This document shows, in pieces, positions 54,967-63,388 of a stretch of 64,000 bases of DNA; positions within the stretch are counted from its first letter, which is position 1; each line of letters starts with the position of its first letter. The notes under the pieces are model-generated. The model worked only from the letters and a program-made list of their open reading frames with translations, made no database searches and had not been told where the DNA came from. Source of the DNA: Rhodoflexus caldus (GTDB lineage: Bacteria > Bacteroidota > Bacteroidia > Cytophagales > Thermoflexibacteraceae); contig NZ_JAJPRF010000002.1 in NCBI RefSeq assembly GCF_021206925.1, positions 434,001-498,000 of the forward strand, read 5' to 3'. Both the position numbers and the translations under genes were made by a program.

Positions 54967-56325
54967 TTACACCAGGGTTGAATCAGAGTCGTTATTGCGT
55001 TTAGCTTCCGCAGCTTCCCGATAGCCGTCTAAAAGGTCGCGTACAGCACTGAAAGAAACTACGTGATGTTTGAAGTGCTCTACCGCCGCTGCGGTTTCGG
55101 CCTCCGTTGCCTCAAAATGTTTGAGAATATTCATCAAGTGCATTTTCATATGCCCTTTCTGAATACCACTGGTAATCAACGATTTAACAGCACCAAAGTT
55201 TTGTGCCAGACCTATTGCGGCAGCAATTTTCATTAATTGTTCTGCATTGGGATGCCCCAAAATTTCAAAAGAACGGCGCACAATCGGGTGGAGATTGGTC
55301 AGCCCGCCAACAGTGCCCAATGCCATTGGTATGGTAATCCAAAAACGGAAAATGCCGTTTTCTACTGAACAATCGGTCAGGCTGCGATACTTGCCATCGC
55401 GGGCAGCATAGGCATGACCGCACGCCTCTACGGCGCGGAAATCGTTGCCTGTTGCCAAAACCACCGCATCTATGCCGTTAAAAATGCCTTTGTTGTGGGT
55501 AGTAGCCCTGTAAACATCGTTTTTGGCAATCATCAAGGCTTTTTGAAACTTAAACGCAAAAGTTTCGGCATCCATTTCGTCAAAATTACCCAAGTCGGCA
55601 ACGGGACATTCTACCCAAGCCTTTACCAGACACTCCGGCGTATAGTTGGAAAGAATGGACATAATGACCATTGGGTTGCGCTCTTTTTCGTTGAAGCCTT
55701 CCTGTTCGGCTGCCCACTGCTTAAATGTGCGGGCAAACTCTTCTAAACAGGTATTGATGAAGTTCGCACCCATTGAGTCGCAGGTTTCAAAAGTGGCTTT
55801 GAATTGGTAATAATGCGGCTCAATGTGTGTCATATTGACCAGTTCTATATCTACGATACCGCCGCCGCGTTGGCGCATATTCTTGGTAATCAGGGCGGTA
55901 TTATCCAGCATTTTTTCTTTCAGGTCGTCAAACAGCACGTCTAATTTCAGGAAATCGCCCTCCCACAAGAAATGCACCTGACCGATTTTTTTGGTACTGA
56001 TAATTTCCGCTTTAAATCCGCCGCGGGTTTGCCAAAACTTAGCGCTTTGAGATGCCGCCGCTACTACCGAACTTTCTTCAATCACCATCGGAACGGCATA
56101 CAGTTCGCCATTTAACAAAACATTAGGGGCTACGCCAAAAGGCATGTAAAAGTTGGTCAGTGTGTTTTCGCTGAATTCGTCAAACAGCTTTTGCACGGCG
56201 CGGTCGGCATGCCAATAGCTTTTCATTTCATCAATAAAAGTCTGTGGCTCATCGCTGACTTGGCGGGCTAACCATTCTAACTTTTGTTCTTTGCTCAATT
56301 TTGAGTACCCTGAGATGGTTTGCAT
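54967..56325 (-). CDS. mvaA: Hydroxymethylglutaryl-CoA reductase, class II type
   Basis: A 452-residue enzyme that reduces HMG-CoA to mevalonate. Characteristic stretches are NFYMPFGVAPNVLLNG, PMVIEESSVVAAAS with catalytic Glu, CDSMGANFINTC, the Lys region ALMIAKNDVYRATTHNKGI, the NAD(P)-binding GTVGGLTNLHP and the late His-containing IQKGHMKMHL. It resembles class II (bacterial, often called degradative) reductases, but the operon with later mevalonate enzymes shows a biosynthetic role. It follows the isomerase gene by 59 bp. Confidence 0.93.
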   Translation of the reverse strand: MQTISGYSKLSKEQKLEWLARQVSDEPQTFIDEMKSYWHADRAVQKLFDEFSENTLTNFYMPFGVAPNVLLNGELYAVPMVIEESSVVAAASQSAKFWQTRGGFKAEIISTKKIGQVHFLWEGDFLKLDVLFDDLKEKMLDNTALITKNMRQRGGGIVDIELVNMTHIEPHYYQFKATFETCDSMGANFINTCLEEFARTFKQWAAEQEGFNEKERNPMVIMSILSNYTPECLVKAWVECPVADLGNFDEMDAETFAFKFQKALMIAKNDVYRATTHNKGIFNGIDAVVLATGNDFRAVEACGHAYAARDGKYRSLTDCSVENGIFRFWITIPMALGTVGGLTNLHPIVRRSFEILGHPNAEQLMKIAAAIGLAQNFGAVKSLITSGIQKGHMKMHLMNILKHFEATEAETAAAVEHFKHHVVSFSAVRDLLDGYREAAEAKRNNDSDSTLV

Positions 56326-56384
56326 AGTGATGAATTAAAAGTGATGCACTAAAAGGATGATGTTGAGCGATTGTTTGTTTGGTT

Positions 56385-57467
56385 TTATCGGACTTTCAAA
56401 TATTGCTGCGCATAGCTGTAGCCCTTGATTTGCAAGGAGATATAGCGATGCAAAAGTTCGTAGTTTTCGCGGGCATATTTCAAAAAGCCGGAAGCCTGCC
56501 CGTAAACAGCCGGCATATTTAACCGATGAATCAGGTAGTAGCCGTCCAGAAAGTTGCGTACACCACCCGAAATAATCACCTGTCGGCACAGGCAATGTTC
56601 GCCCAGTTGAGCGAGTACTTCGTTGGCAAAATCAACCATTTCTGCGGCCGAATGCCCGACTGTACTCAGGCAATCGTAGGCATTTTTTTGTTCTTCATCG
56701 GAACGGAGCAGTTCCAGCAAAGCAAAGTTAGTACCGCCTGCTGCGGCAAAGTCCACAGCCGCCAAGGGCAACCTAAACAATGCCCGAAGGCTCTCCGGCC
56801 CCATACCCTGCCCGACTTCTTTTACAATCACAGGCATTTTTGTGAGGGACAGGACTTCCTCTATGATTTGCAGGGGAGGATTCTCGAGCAAATCTCCCTC
56901 GGGTTGCAGCCACTCCTGCGTAGGGTTGATGTGGATAATCAGACCATCGGCTTGCAGGCGGGCAACCATTTCCTCGGCCACATGCCACTGATTTTTTTGC
57001 AACAACTGCTCTACCTGCGCAATGCCCAAATTGGCAAATAACGGTACATCAAAGCCCATCACAGGGCGAACGTTGAAGTCTGCAAAATGTTCGTCGGAGT
57101 ACAACAGCGAACGACAAGACCCCAATCCCATCCCAAAACCAAACTCCCCGCAGGCACGCGCCAGATTGGTATTAATCGTCCGCGCCATCTGTGTGCCGCC
57201 TGTCATGCTGGAAACCCACATCGGCACGTTGAAGGTTTTTCCCAAAAAGTTGAGAGGCTCTACTCCTCGGGGATGAGCAGCAAGGACAGGTTCATAGAAA
57301 AAACGGCTGTCCAACTGCGCCTGAGTAACCTGCGAATGAAAGGCCATATCAATATGGTCTTTTTTGCGGGAAACTGCCGTAGGGTCGTTATCAGCTATTT
57401 TGTCCGGTGTATTTGTCAAGATAATCGTTTCCAAAAGATTACAGAAAGTAGGTGCGCGCAGAGGCAC
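56385..57467 (-). CDS. fni: Type 2 isopentenyl-diphosphate delta-isomerase
   Basis: A 360-residue FMN- and NADPH-dependent enzyme interconverting IPP and DMAPP. Motifs: SRKKDHIDMAFHSQV, PMWVSSMTGGT, GMGLGSCRS, HINPTQEWLQPEGD, VIVKEVGQGM, VDFAAAGGTNFALLE and ISGGVRNFLDGYY, covering FMN and substrate binding. The call of the start is uncertain: the frame opens with a GTG at 57467, only 8 bp after the -7 box, and about 35 residues precede the first conserved motif, so a start further in is possible. First gene of the mevalonate operon. Confidence 0.92.
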   Translation of the reverse strand: MPLRAPTFCNLLETIILTNTPDKIADNDPTAVSRKKDHIDMAFHSQVTQAQLDSRFFYEPVLAAHPRGVEPLNFLGKTFNVPMWVSSMTGGTQMARTINTNLARACGEFGFGMGLGSCRSLLYSDEHFADFNVRPVMGFDVPLFANLGIAQVEQLLQKNQWHVAEEMVARLQADGLIIHINPTQEWLQPEGDLLENPPLQIIEEVLSLTKMPVIVKEVGQGMGPESLRALFRLPLAAVDFAAAGGTNFALLELLRSDEEQKNAYDCLSTVGHSAAEMVDFANEVLAQLGEHCLCRQVIISGGVRNFLDGYYLIHRLNMPAVYGQASGFLKYARENYELLHRYISLQIKGYSYAQQYLKVR

Positions 57468-57475
57468 ACGTATTA

Positions 57476-57483
57476 CAAAGCTA
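57476..57483 (-). promoter_or_regulatory. -7 element of the mevalonate operon
   Basis: Minus strand reads TAGCTTTG, an exact TAnnTTTG match directly before fni. A TTG lies 27 bp further up, longer than the usual spacing. Confidence 0.45.
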
Positions 57484-57646
57484 AAAACTGATTCCTATCT
57501 ATAAGCGATGCAAGCCTGAAAATGTTTGGCAGATGCTAAGAAAATATTGCAAAACTTACAAGGACATCATCGCGGCGCAACATTAACAATTGCCTAAAAC
57601 ACAATTTCACGGCTGCGGTTGAGCAAGGTTGTATCAAACGCCCAAT

Positions 57647-58663
57647 CTATACCCGCAAAAGAAACGCCATAGTATCTGTTCCATCGGCATAATCTGCAAT
57701 GCCGGGCATTTGTGTTTGCCCGAAAGCTACCGTTCGGCTGAATAATCGGTTGTCGTGAGCGGCTACGCATTGCAGTTTATCGGCTTGTGCAGCCAATAGT
57801 TGCATCACCTCTTCGCGGCTGCGATAGTATTGGTAATAAATAACAGACATTGGCGATGCCAAGGCCTCATTTTCATTTAATAATACAAATCCGCTATCTA
57901 AATGTGGCACGCGATTGACCAAAAAGATGGATTTCTGATAATCGTAATTGTTGCGGTATTTGTGATTGTCCACCAAGTCGGCCAGTTTTTCGGTCTGTTG
58001 TAAAAAAGGAGTAAAATCGTAGTCTTCGGGAACAAACAATTTGGCAATGCTGCGGCAACCCAAACCGAAATACAGCATGGCATCGTATGCCAAACCTGCC
58101 AGTTCCTCCGGTGTTTCCGACCCATCGAGCACCGCTGCCGACACGCGATTCTGACGGATAATGTGCGGATATTTACCGAAGTAATACTGGAAGTAACGGG
58201 ATGAATTGTCGCTGCCCGTAGCAATAATGGCATCTGCGGCTTTCAACTGCTCTGTCCATTGCACGCGCTCGCGCAGTTCAGGCGCCATTTCAAACAGCAT
58301 TTCGGCCAGTTGCGGCAAAAGGAAATTGTCTTGCGAACTCATCTTCGCCGCTAACCGATGCCCGCTGAGCAACACACAAAGGAAGTCGTGAAAACCGGCC
58401 AGCGGGATATTACCGGCCATAATCACACCAATGGTTTTGGGCTGTGCAACAGGCAAATCGTAGGCGGCCAGCCATTGGCGCAGTGCGTCGGGCGCTAACA
58501 TGTGGGCAATACCGTCCAGCGCTTGACGCACGTGCGAGGCAATAAACCAACTGTTGCGGGCAGCAGCTCCGTTGCAAAGCCTTTCCAACTCATCCTCAGG
58601 CAGTTGCCGTAAACGTTGCCCCAGTGCAATAAACGCCTCTGCTACTTGTTGATGCGACATCAT
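57647..58663 (-). CDS. Acyl-CoA reductase, LuxC family
   Basis: A 338-residue protein of the aldehyde-dehydrogenase-like LuxC family, which reduces acyl-CoA or acyl-enzyme to an aldehyde with NADPH. Visible parts are KTIGVIMAGNIPLAGFHDFL, IATGSDNSSRYFQYYF, RQNRVSAAVLDGSE and the catalytic cysteine strand MLYFGLGCRSIAKLFVPE. Free-standing LuxC-like reductases are usual in Bacteroidota without any lux operon; their substrate is not established. It is divergent from the HMG-CoA lyase gene and 180 bp upstream of fni, so it may or may not read into that operon. Confidence 0.85.
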   Translation of the reverse strand: MMSHQQVAEAFIALGQRLRQLPEDELERLCNGAAARNSWFIASHVRQALDGIAHMLAPDALRQWLAAYDLPVAQPKTIGVIMAGNIPLAGFHDFLCVLLSGHRLAAKMSSQDNFLLPQLAEMLFEMAPELRERVQWTEQLKAADAIIATGSDNSSRYFQYYFGKYPHIIRQNRVSAAVLDGSETPEELAGLAYDAMLYFGLGCRSIAKLFVPEDYDFTPFLQQTEKLADLVDNHKYRNNYDYQKSIFLVNRVPHLDSGFVLLNENEALASPMSVIYYQYYRSREEVMQLLAAQADKLQCVAAHDNRLFSRTVAFGQTQMPGIADYADGTDTMAFLLRV

Positions 58664-58693
58664 TTGTTGAATTATTTAGAGGCGCAAAAGTCT

Positions 58694-58701
58694 TAATTTT
58701 G
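58694..58701 (+). promoter_or_regulatory. -7 element of the HMG-CoA lyase gene
   Basis: TAATTTTG, an exact consensus match, 14 bp before the ATG. A TTG at 58667-58669 is 24 bp upstream. Confidence 0.5.
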
Positions 58702-58715
58702 TTACGCAATAAAAA

Positions 58716-59618
58716 ATGAATCTCCCTATGTATCCATCAGAAGTCATTTTGGAAGAACAAGGCCTGCGCGACGGCTTACAGGTTGAAAGCACGCTGCTGC
58801 CCACCGAAAAAAAGGTTGAACTCATTCACCGCCTGATGGATGCAGGGCTGAAACGGATTCAGGTCGGTTCCTTTGTCAATCCGAAACTGGTGCCGCAAAT
58901 GGCCGATACAGCGGCTGTTTTTGCCGCCATACAGCAACGCCCCGATGTATCGCTGAATGCACTGGTACTCAATACGAAGGGCGTTGAGCGCGCCGTAGAA
59001 GCAGGTTTTACGCATGTAGCGGCCTCTATTTCTGCCAGCGACACGCACAGTCGCAAAAATGCCAACAAAAGCCTTGAAGAGGCTATGACAGAGTTTGAGA
59101 GCATGGTGCGCACTGCCAAAGCCGCCGGTATGCGTGTTCGCGGCGGATTGCAATGTGCCTTTGGCTGCCGCTATGAGGGTGAAATCCCTGCACAGCGAGT
59201 ATTAGACCTCAGCAAACGACATTTAGACTTGGGTATTGACGAAATAGCGCTTGCTGACAGTACAGGTATGGGCAATCCGCGCCAGATGGAAGAACTGATG
59301 GGACAAATTGTTGAGATGGCCGGCCATGTGCCCGTAATGCTGCATCTCCATGATACCGAAGGCAAAGGACTTGCCAACGTAGTCGCTGCCATGCGCGTAG
59401 GCGTGCGGCATTTTGATACGGCCTTTGGAGGGCTGGGCGGCTGTCCGTTCATCAAAGGTGCTACGGGCAATATCGCCACCGAAGATACAGCTTATATGCT
59501 GGAAGAAATGGATATCCGCACAGGCATTGACATCGCTGCCATTGTTGCCATCACCCGCGAGATGGAAGAAATTTTAGGCAAAAAACTGCCGGGCAAAATA
59601 AAAAATGTATTGGGATAG
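58716..59618 (+). CDS. Hydroxymethylglutaryl-CoA lyase
   Basis: A 300-residue TIM-barrel enzyme that cleaves HMG-CoA to acetyl-CoA and acetoacetate (leucine and ketone metabolism). Motifs: EQGLRDGLQVE with the metal-binding Asp, GSFVNPKLVPQMADT, GGLQCAFGCRYEGE, LADSTGMGNP, MLHLHDTEGKG with the two His ligands, and the active-site loop GLGGCPFIKGATGNIATED with its cysteine. It competes with HMG-CoA reductase for the same substrate, whose gene lies 2.4 kb away on the other strand. Confidence 0.92.
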   Translation: MNLPMYPSEVILEEQGLRDGLQVESTLLPTEKKVELIHRLMDAGLKRIQVGSFVNPKLVPQMADTAAVFAAIQQRPDVSLNALVLNTKGVERAVEAGFTHVAASISASDTHSRKNANKSLEEAMTEFESMVRTAKAAGMRVRGGLQCAFGCRYEGEIPAQRVLDLSKRHLDLGIDEIALADSTGMGNPRQMEELMGQIVEMAGHVPVMLHLHDTEGKGLANVVAAMRVGVRHFDTAFGGLGGCPFIKGATGNIATEDTAYMLEEMDIRTGIDIAAIVAITREMEEILGKKLPGKIKNVLG

Positions 59619-59698
59619 TGGCCGTATCAGGCAAGCAACACACCTATTGAACGGCAACTTTCGGAATCGCAGTTTCGGATTTTGTATTTTTTATATTT

Positions 59699-59731
59699 AA
59701 ACCTGACAGATATAAAAGATCTGTCAGGTTT
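59699..59731 (+). terminator. 13-bp hairpin downstream of the lyase gene
   Basis: AAACCTGACAGAT (59699-59711) and ATCTGTCAGGTTT (59719-59731), perfect, with a 7-nt loop; a run of seven T begins a few bases later. The AACCTGAC arm recurs in the hairpin after the ferritin gene. Confidence 0.65.
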
Positions 59732-59797
59732 AAGCGACCTTTTTTTCAGCAATTTACAAAAAAAATTTTCACAAAACCTTCTGCACTTTTGTATAAA

Positions 59798-59836
59798 TCC
59801 GCCGACAGAGACTGTTTTCCCGCATCTCTGTCAGCG
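59798..59836 (-). terminator. Hairpin downstream of serS
   Basis: CCGCCGACAGAGA (59798-59810) and TCTCTGTCAGCGG (59824-59836), one mismatch in 13. It lies 22 bp past the serS stop. No immediate T-run, so it may be an mRNA end stabiliser. Confidence 0.55.
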
Positions 59837-59858
59837 GAAGCAGATGCCTATCTACTTA

Positions 59859-61136
59859 TTAATCAATCGTTTCAAAGCCTGTGTAGGGCACCAGAGCTTT
59901 GGGTATGCGGATACCTTCACCTGCTTTTTGGTTGTTTTCCAAAATAGCAGCTACAATACGCGGGAATGCCAGTGCACTGCCGTTGAGCGTATGTAACAAT
60001 TGCGTTTTATTGTTTTCGTCGCGGTAGCGCAGTTTGAGGCGGTTGGCCTGATAGGTTTCAAAGTTGCTGACCGAACTCACCTCTAACCAGCGTTGCTGAG
60101 CGGCTGAATACACTTCAAAGTCATAGGTCAGGGCGGAGGTGAAGCCCATATCGCCGCCGCAAAGCCGCAGAATACGGAACGGCAATTCCAGCGCCATCAG
60201 CAGGCTTTTTACATGCTCACACATTTCTTGCAAGGTTTCGTAAGACTTTTCAGGAGTCTGCACTTGCACAATTTCAACCTTTTCAAACTGATGTAAGCGG
60301 TTCAGCCCGCGAACGTGCGCCCCCCACGAACCGGCCTCGCGGCGAAAACATGGCGTAAAACCCACGTTTTTGATGGGCAAATCTTCCTTGCGCAGAATAA
60401 TATCGCGGTACAGGTTGGTGATGGGCACCTCGGCAGTCGGAATCAGGTACAGGCCATCGGCTGTAACATGGTACATCTGCCCTTCTTTGTCGGGCAGTTG
60501 CCCTGTGCCGTAGCCCGAAGCCTCGTTTACTACCACCGGAGGCTGTATTTCGTGGTAGCCCGCATCATTGGCGCGGTCTAAAAAGAAGTTCATCAGCGCA
60601 CGCTGCAATCTTGCACCTTTGCCCTTGTAAACGGGAAAACCGGCGCCACTGATTTTATTGCCCAAATCAAAGTCAATAATATCAAATTTTTTAATCAACT
60701 CCCAGTGCGGCAGTGCGGCATCGTCCAGCGTCGGAATAGTACCGTGTTGGAAAACCACCTCGTTATCGTCGGCAGAGCGGCCGTGCGGCACACTTTCATG
60801 CGGTATGTTAGGGATGGCATATAACTGACGGGTCAGTTGTTCTTCCAACGCTGTCATTTTTTCCGACAACTCCTTAGAAGCCGTTTTCAAACCTGCCGTT
60901 TCGGCTTTGGCAGCCTCGGCCTCAGCCTTTTTGCCTTCTTTCATCATTGCGCCAATTTCTTTGGAAAGCGCATTGATGCGGGCATTTACCTTGTCTAACT
61001 CGGCCTGTGTTTGCTTGCGGGCATCGTCGGTGGCAAGCACCTCGGCAATTACCTGTTCCGCATTGGGGAAGTTGCGCTTGCCAAGCCCGGCAATCGCTTT
61101 GTCGGTGTGTTCACGAAGAAACGTTACTTGTAACAT
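59859..61136 (-). CDS. serS: Serine--tRNA ligase
   Basis: A 425-residue class II synthetase charging tRNA-Ser. The N-terminal 110 residues form the long antiparallel coiled coil that grips tRNA (QTQAELDKVNARINALSKEI and so on). The catalytic domain shows the TAEVPITNLYRD segment, motif 2 FRREAGSWG, and motif 3 EVSSVSNFETYQANRLKLRYR in part. Length is normal. It lies 29 bp after ytxJ, so the three leftward genes 62500-59859 are probably one transcript. Confidence 0.96.
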   Translation of the reverse strand: MLQVTFLREHTDKAIAGLGKRNFPNAEQVIAEVLATDDARKQTQAELDKVNARINALSKEIGAMMKEGKKAEAEAAKAETAGLKTASKELSEKMTALEEQLTRQLYAIPNIPHESVPHGRSADDNEVVFQHGTIPTLDDAALPHWELIKKFDIIDFDLGNKISGAGFPVYKGKGARLQRALMNFFLDRANDAGYHEIQPPVVVNEASGYGTGQLPDKEGQMYHVTADGLYLIPTAEVPITNLYRDIILRKEDLPIKNVGFTPCFRREAGSWGAHVRGLNRLHQFEKVEIVQVQTPEKSYETLQEMCEHVKSLLMALELPFRILRLCGGDMGFTSALTYDFEVYSAAQQRWLEVSSVSNFETYQANRLKLRYRDENNKTQLLHTLNGSALAFPRIVAAILENNQKAGEGIRIPKALVPYTGFETID

Positions 61137-61165
61137 AAATTGAGCGTTTATATTTTCATCAAGCC

Positions 61166-61516
61166 TTAGGCTGAAATTTTTGGCAAATGTTCTATGATAT
61201 CGTCAAAAGCAATATCAAAATGAGAGGCATTGTAAATACACTCGCCCCGATAAATCAGCAGTACCTGCGGCGACTCATGCCAAACGCCGAAATCCTGTGC
61301 AATTTGGTTAGAAATGGGTCTGTAAGCAATCAAATCCAAAAAATAAGGCACAAGCCCTTTGGCGCGGTCATCGTCCCAGTGGCGCTCTAAACGACTCAGC
61401 GCCGCTGCACTGATAGAGCAACGGGTGCTGTGCTTAAAAATAAGAACCGGCTGCTGATGGGATGCCTGCTTGGCGGCTTCCAAATCGGCGGCAGAGTGGA
61501 TAGTGTTCCATTTCAT
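61166..61516 (-). CDS. ytxJ: Bacillithiol-system redox protein YtxJ
   Basis: A 116-residue thioredoxin-fold protein with a single active cysteine in the HSTRCSISAAAL motif (Cys33), followed by DLIAYRPISNQIAQDFGVWHESPQVLLI, which supplies the cis-proline strand (given in part). YtxJ proteins are proposed to remove bacillithiol from proteins, so the organism probably makes bacillithiol. It lies between a lipoprotein gene and serS on the same strand. Confidence 0.88.
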   Translation of the reverse strand: MKWNTIHSAADLEAAKQASHQQPVLIFKHSTRCSISAAALSRLERHWDDDRAKGLVPYFLDLIAYRPISNQIAQDFGVWHESPQVLLIYRGECIYNASHFDIAFDDIIEHLPKISA

Positions 61517-61567
61517 GGCAATAACAGATAATCGGCAAAGTTAGAGGGAAATACTGACGGGAAAAAA

Positions 61568-62500
61568 CTATCTGCCATAGAAAACCAACGGAGAACCCAT
61601 GAAAAGCGGAGATTCGGTTGCCGTATAAAACCCTTTACTGTCATCTGCCCATGCGATGGCCTCCCCTTGCAACTCGGGCAGATATCTGATGCTACGCGGT
61701 TGCGTTTGCAACAGTTCGGCCAGTGGTTGCCTCAGGTTGCGGCGTTTCCAATACAAAATTTGTTGATAATTTTTTACAACCACCTCTGTCCCGTCGGGCG
61801 ATAAGGAAGCAGCCGTTACCATATTAAAGGGTAACTCGCCGCGAAAAGAAAGAACGGCGCACCTATTTTGCAGCGGGAACAAAGATGTGCTGTAAATCCG
61901 CGACTTGTGTTCCCGCTTCGTAATGATTATTAATTCGTTATGTGCCGCATCAATTAGCATGGCCTCGGCATCTCTTGCCCCATCGGCATAAGTCAGTTTC
62001 AGGGTTGCAATCTGTCGGCGCGGTATTTGCCCAATTTGACCGCTTTGTATCGCCATCGGTTCGGGCAATATGTGCACGCTGATATGCTTGCGGCTTGCAT
62101 GGTTGTCGCCAATATCTCCTACAAAAAGTTGCGGCTGCCTGTCTTCTCCCAATCGCGCAGCAGCCAATTCCTCCCAATCGTAAGCTGATACTTTTTGCAG
62201 CCGAAACAAAGCCTGTAACCTGCCCATGCTGTCTATCAGATAGATAAAACTATCGTCGCCACTGTCGTTGTGTATCCAAAAGCTGCCCTTGTGTCCTACG
62301 GCCGCTGCCATGCCCGATATTTCGCGCAGTTCGGGGGCAGCAATATAGCCTTTCACTTGCGGCACACCGAACGACGACTCCATAGGAAAAAGCATCTGAG
62401 GCGTTGAGCCACACGCCTGATACATCCAGATAAGCCACAACAGCACCGTCAGTACCTGACCTATGCGCATCATGGTACGTAAAACGCAATTATGTTTCAT
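61568..62500 (-). CDS. Beta-propeller-like lipoprotein of unknown function
   Basis: A 310-residue protein with a membrane-export segment and lipobox-like MYQAC (lipid on Cys30). The mature part has FWIHNDSGDDSFIYLID, SAYDWEELAAARLGED, FVGDIGDNHASRK, and DAEAMLIDAAHNELIIITKRE, a regular blade-like pattern with DWEEL and GDIGDN signatures seen in a conserved Bacteroidota/Proteobacteria family resembling SdiA-regulated and phytase-like propellers. No activity is known to me. Internal methionines at residues 10 and 11 are alternative starts. First of the leftward group with ytxJ and serS. Confidence 0.7.
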   Translation of the reverse strand: MKHNCVLRTMMRIGQVLTVLLWLIWMYQACGSTPQMLFPMESSFGVPQVKGYIAAPELREISGMAAAVGHKGSFWIHNDSGDDSFIYLIDSMGRLQALFRLQKVSAYDWEELAAARLGEDRQPQLFVGDIGDNHASRKHISVHILPEPMAIQSGQIGQIPRRQIATLKLTYADGARDAEAMLIDAAHNELIIITKREHKSRIYSTSLFPLQNRCAVLSFRGELPFNMVTAASLSPDGTEVVVKNYQQILYWKRRNLRQPLAELLQTQPRSIRYLPELQGEAIAWADDSKGFYTATESPLFMGSPLVFYGR

Positions 62501-62591
62501 TTAGACTTAGAATCGCTCCAAATTATATGACAATGGAAACATTTTTTGCCACAAAAGCATTATATTAGCGTATCTAAACGTCAGAAAGTTC

Positions 62592-63152
62592 ATGAAAACC
62601 TCAATAACAGCAAAAACTTCGCTCAATCCGGAAGTTGAAAGCAAACTGAATAAGCAAGTGCGTATGGAAGGTATTTCTGCCTTCTACTACCTCTCCATGG
62701 CCTCTTGGTGCGAAAACAGAGGCTTTGTAAATGCGGCAGAGTTCCTGTATGACCATTTTGAAGAAGAAAAAATGCACATGCTTAAACTCATGCGCTATAT
62801 CAACGAAGCCGGCGGCCATGCCATTGCACCGGAAATCACCAATTTGCGCTATGAGTACGGCAGTTTCCGCGAAGTATTCGACCAAATTCTGGAACATGAA
62901 ATTGCGGTAAGCCGTGCCATCAACAACTTGGCAGATTTCTGCTTTAAAGAAAAAGATTTCGCTTCGTTCCAGTTTCTGCAATGGTACGTTGCCGAACAGC
63001 GCGAAGAAGAGTCTGTGGCACGTCGGTTGGTAGAACTGTTCGATATCATCGGAGAAGAAGGTCAAGGCATCTGGCTGATTGACCAAGAAATCGGTAAAAT
63101 GTTGCAGCAGATTAAAGCCGAGCGCGCTGCCGAAGGCGAAGAAGCGGCGTAA
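62592..63152 (+). CDS. Ferritin
   Basis: A 186-residue four-helix protein that oxidises and stores iron. Ferroxidase ligands can be placed: a Glu in VRMEGISAFYYLSMASWCE, the EEEKMHM helix, the EHEIAVSRAI helix and WYVAEQREEESVARRL with its Glu/Gln ligands. A 10-15 residue N-terminal extension (MKTSITAKTSL) and an acidic alanine tail (AAEGEEAA) are slightly longer than in E. coli FtnA. It is a single gene between a divergent lipoprotein and a terminator; I found no clear iron-responsive operator. Confidence 0.93.
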   Translation: MKTSITAKTSLNPEVESKLNKQVRMEGISAFYYLSMASWCENRGFVNAAEFLYDHFEEEKMHMLKLMRYINEAGGHAIAPEITNLRYEYGSFREVFDQILEHEIAVSRAINNLADFCFKEKDFASFQFLQWYVAEQREEESVARRLVELFDIIGEEGQGIWLIDQEIGKMLQQIKAERAAEGEEAA

Positions 63153-63171
63153 TCTCATCTGCCATTACATA

Positions 63172-63208
63172 AAAAACCTGACAAGCCATAATGGTTGGTC
63201 AGGTTTTT
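63172..63208 (+). terminator. Rho-independent terminator after ferritin
   Basis: AAAAACCTGAC (63172-63182) pairs with GTCAGGTTTTT (63198-63208); the inner CCAT/ATGG adds a second short stem. The T-run follows directly. Confidence 0.85.
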
Positions 63209-63388
63209 CATTTATACATGAATTAGAGGAGTCGCTAAGCCCGTCAAATTTTAACTGCCTGTTGTTCAAAAATAACTTACACTTTTGCATACATGCAGTT
63301 AAGGGAACCCCAACATGCCTGAGATATCCCCTGAAATATTTTGCGCAATTTATTTGAAAATAAAAAATCTTCCGCGTTGCTCGTTGCT

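Noticed and set aside
59682-59996. 104-codon frame between HMG-CoA lyase and serS
   Set aside because: Covers both intergenic hairpins and runs into the serS coding region on the other strand.
62601-63158. 185-codon frame opposite ferritin
   Set aside because: Exact antisense shadow of ferritin, with the composition of a wrong frame.
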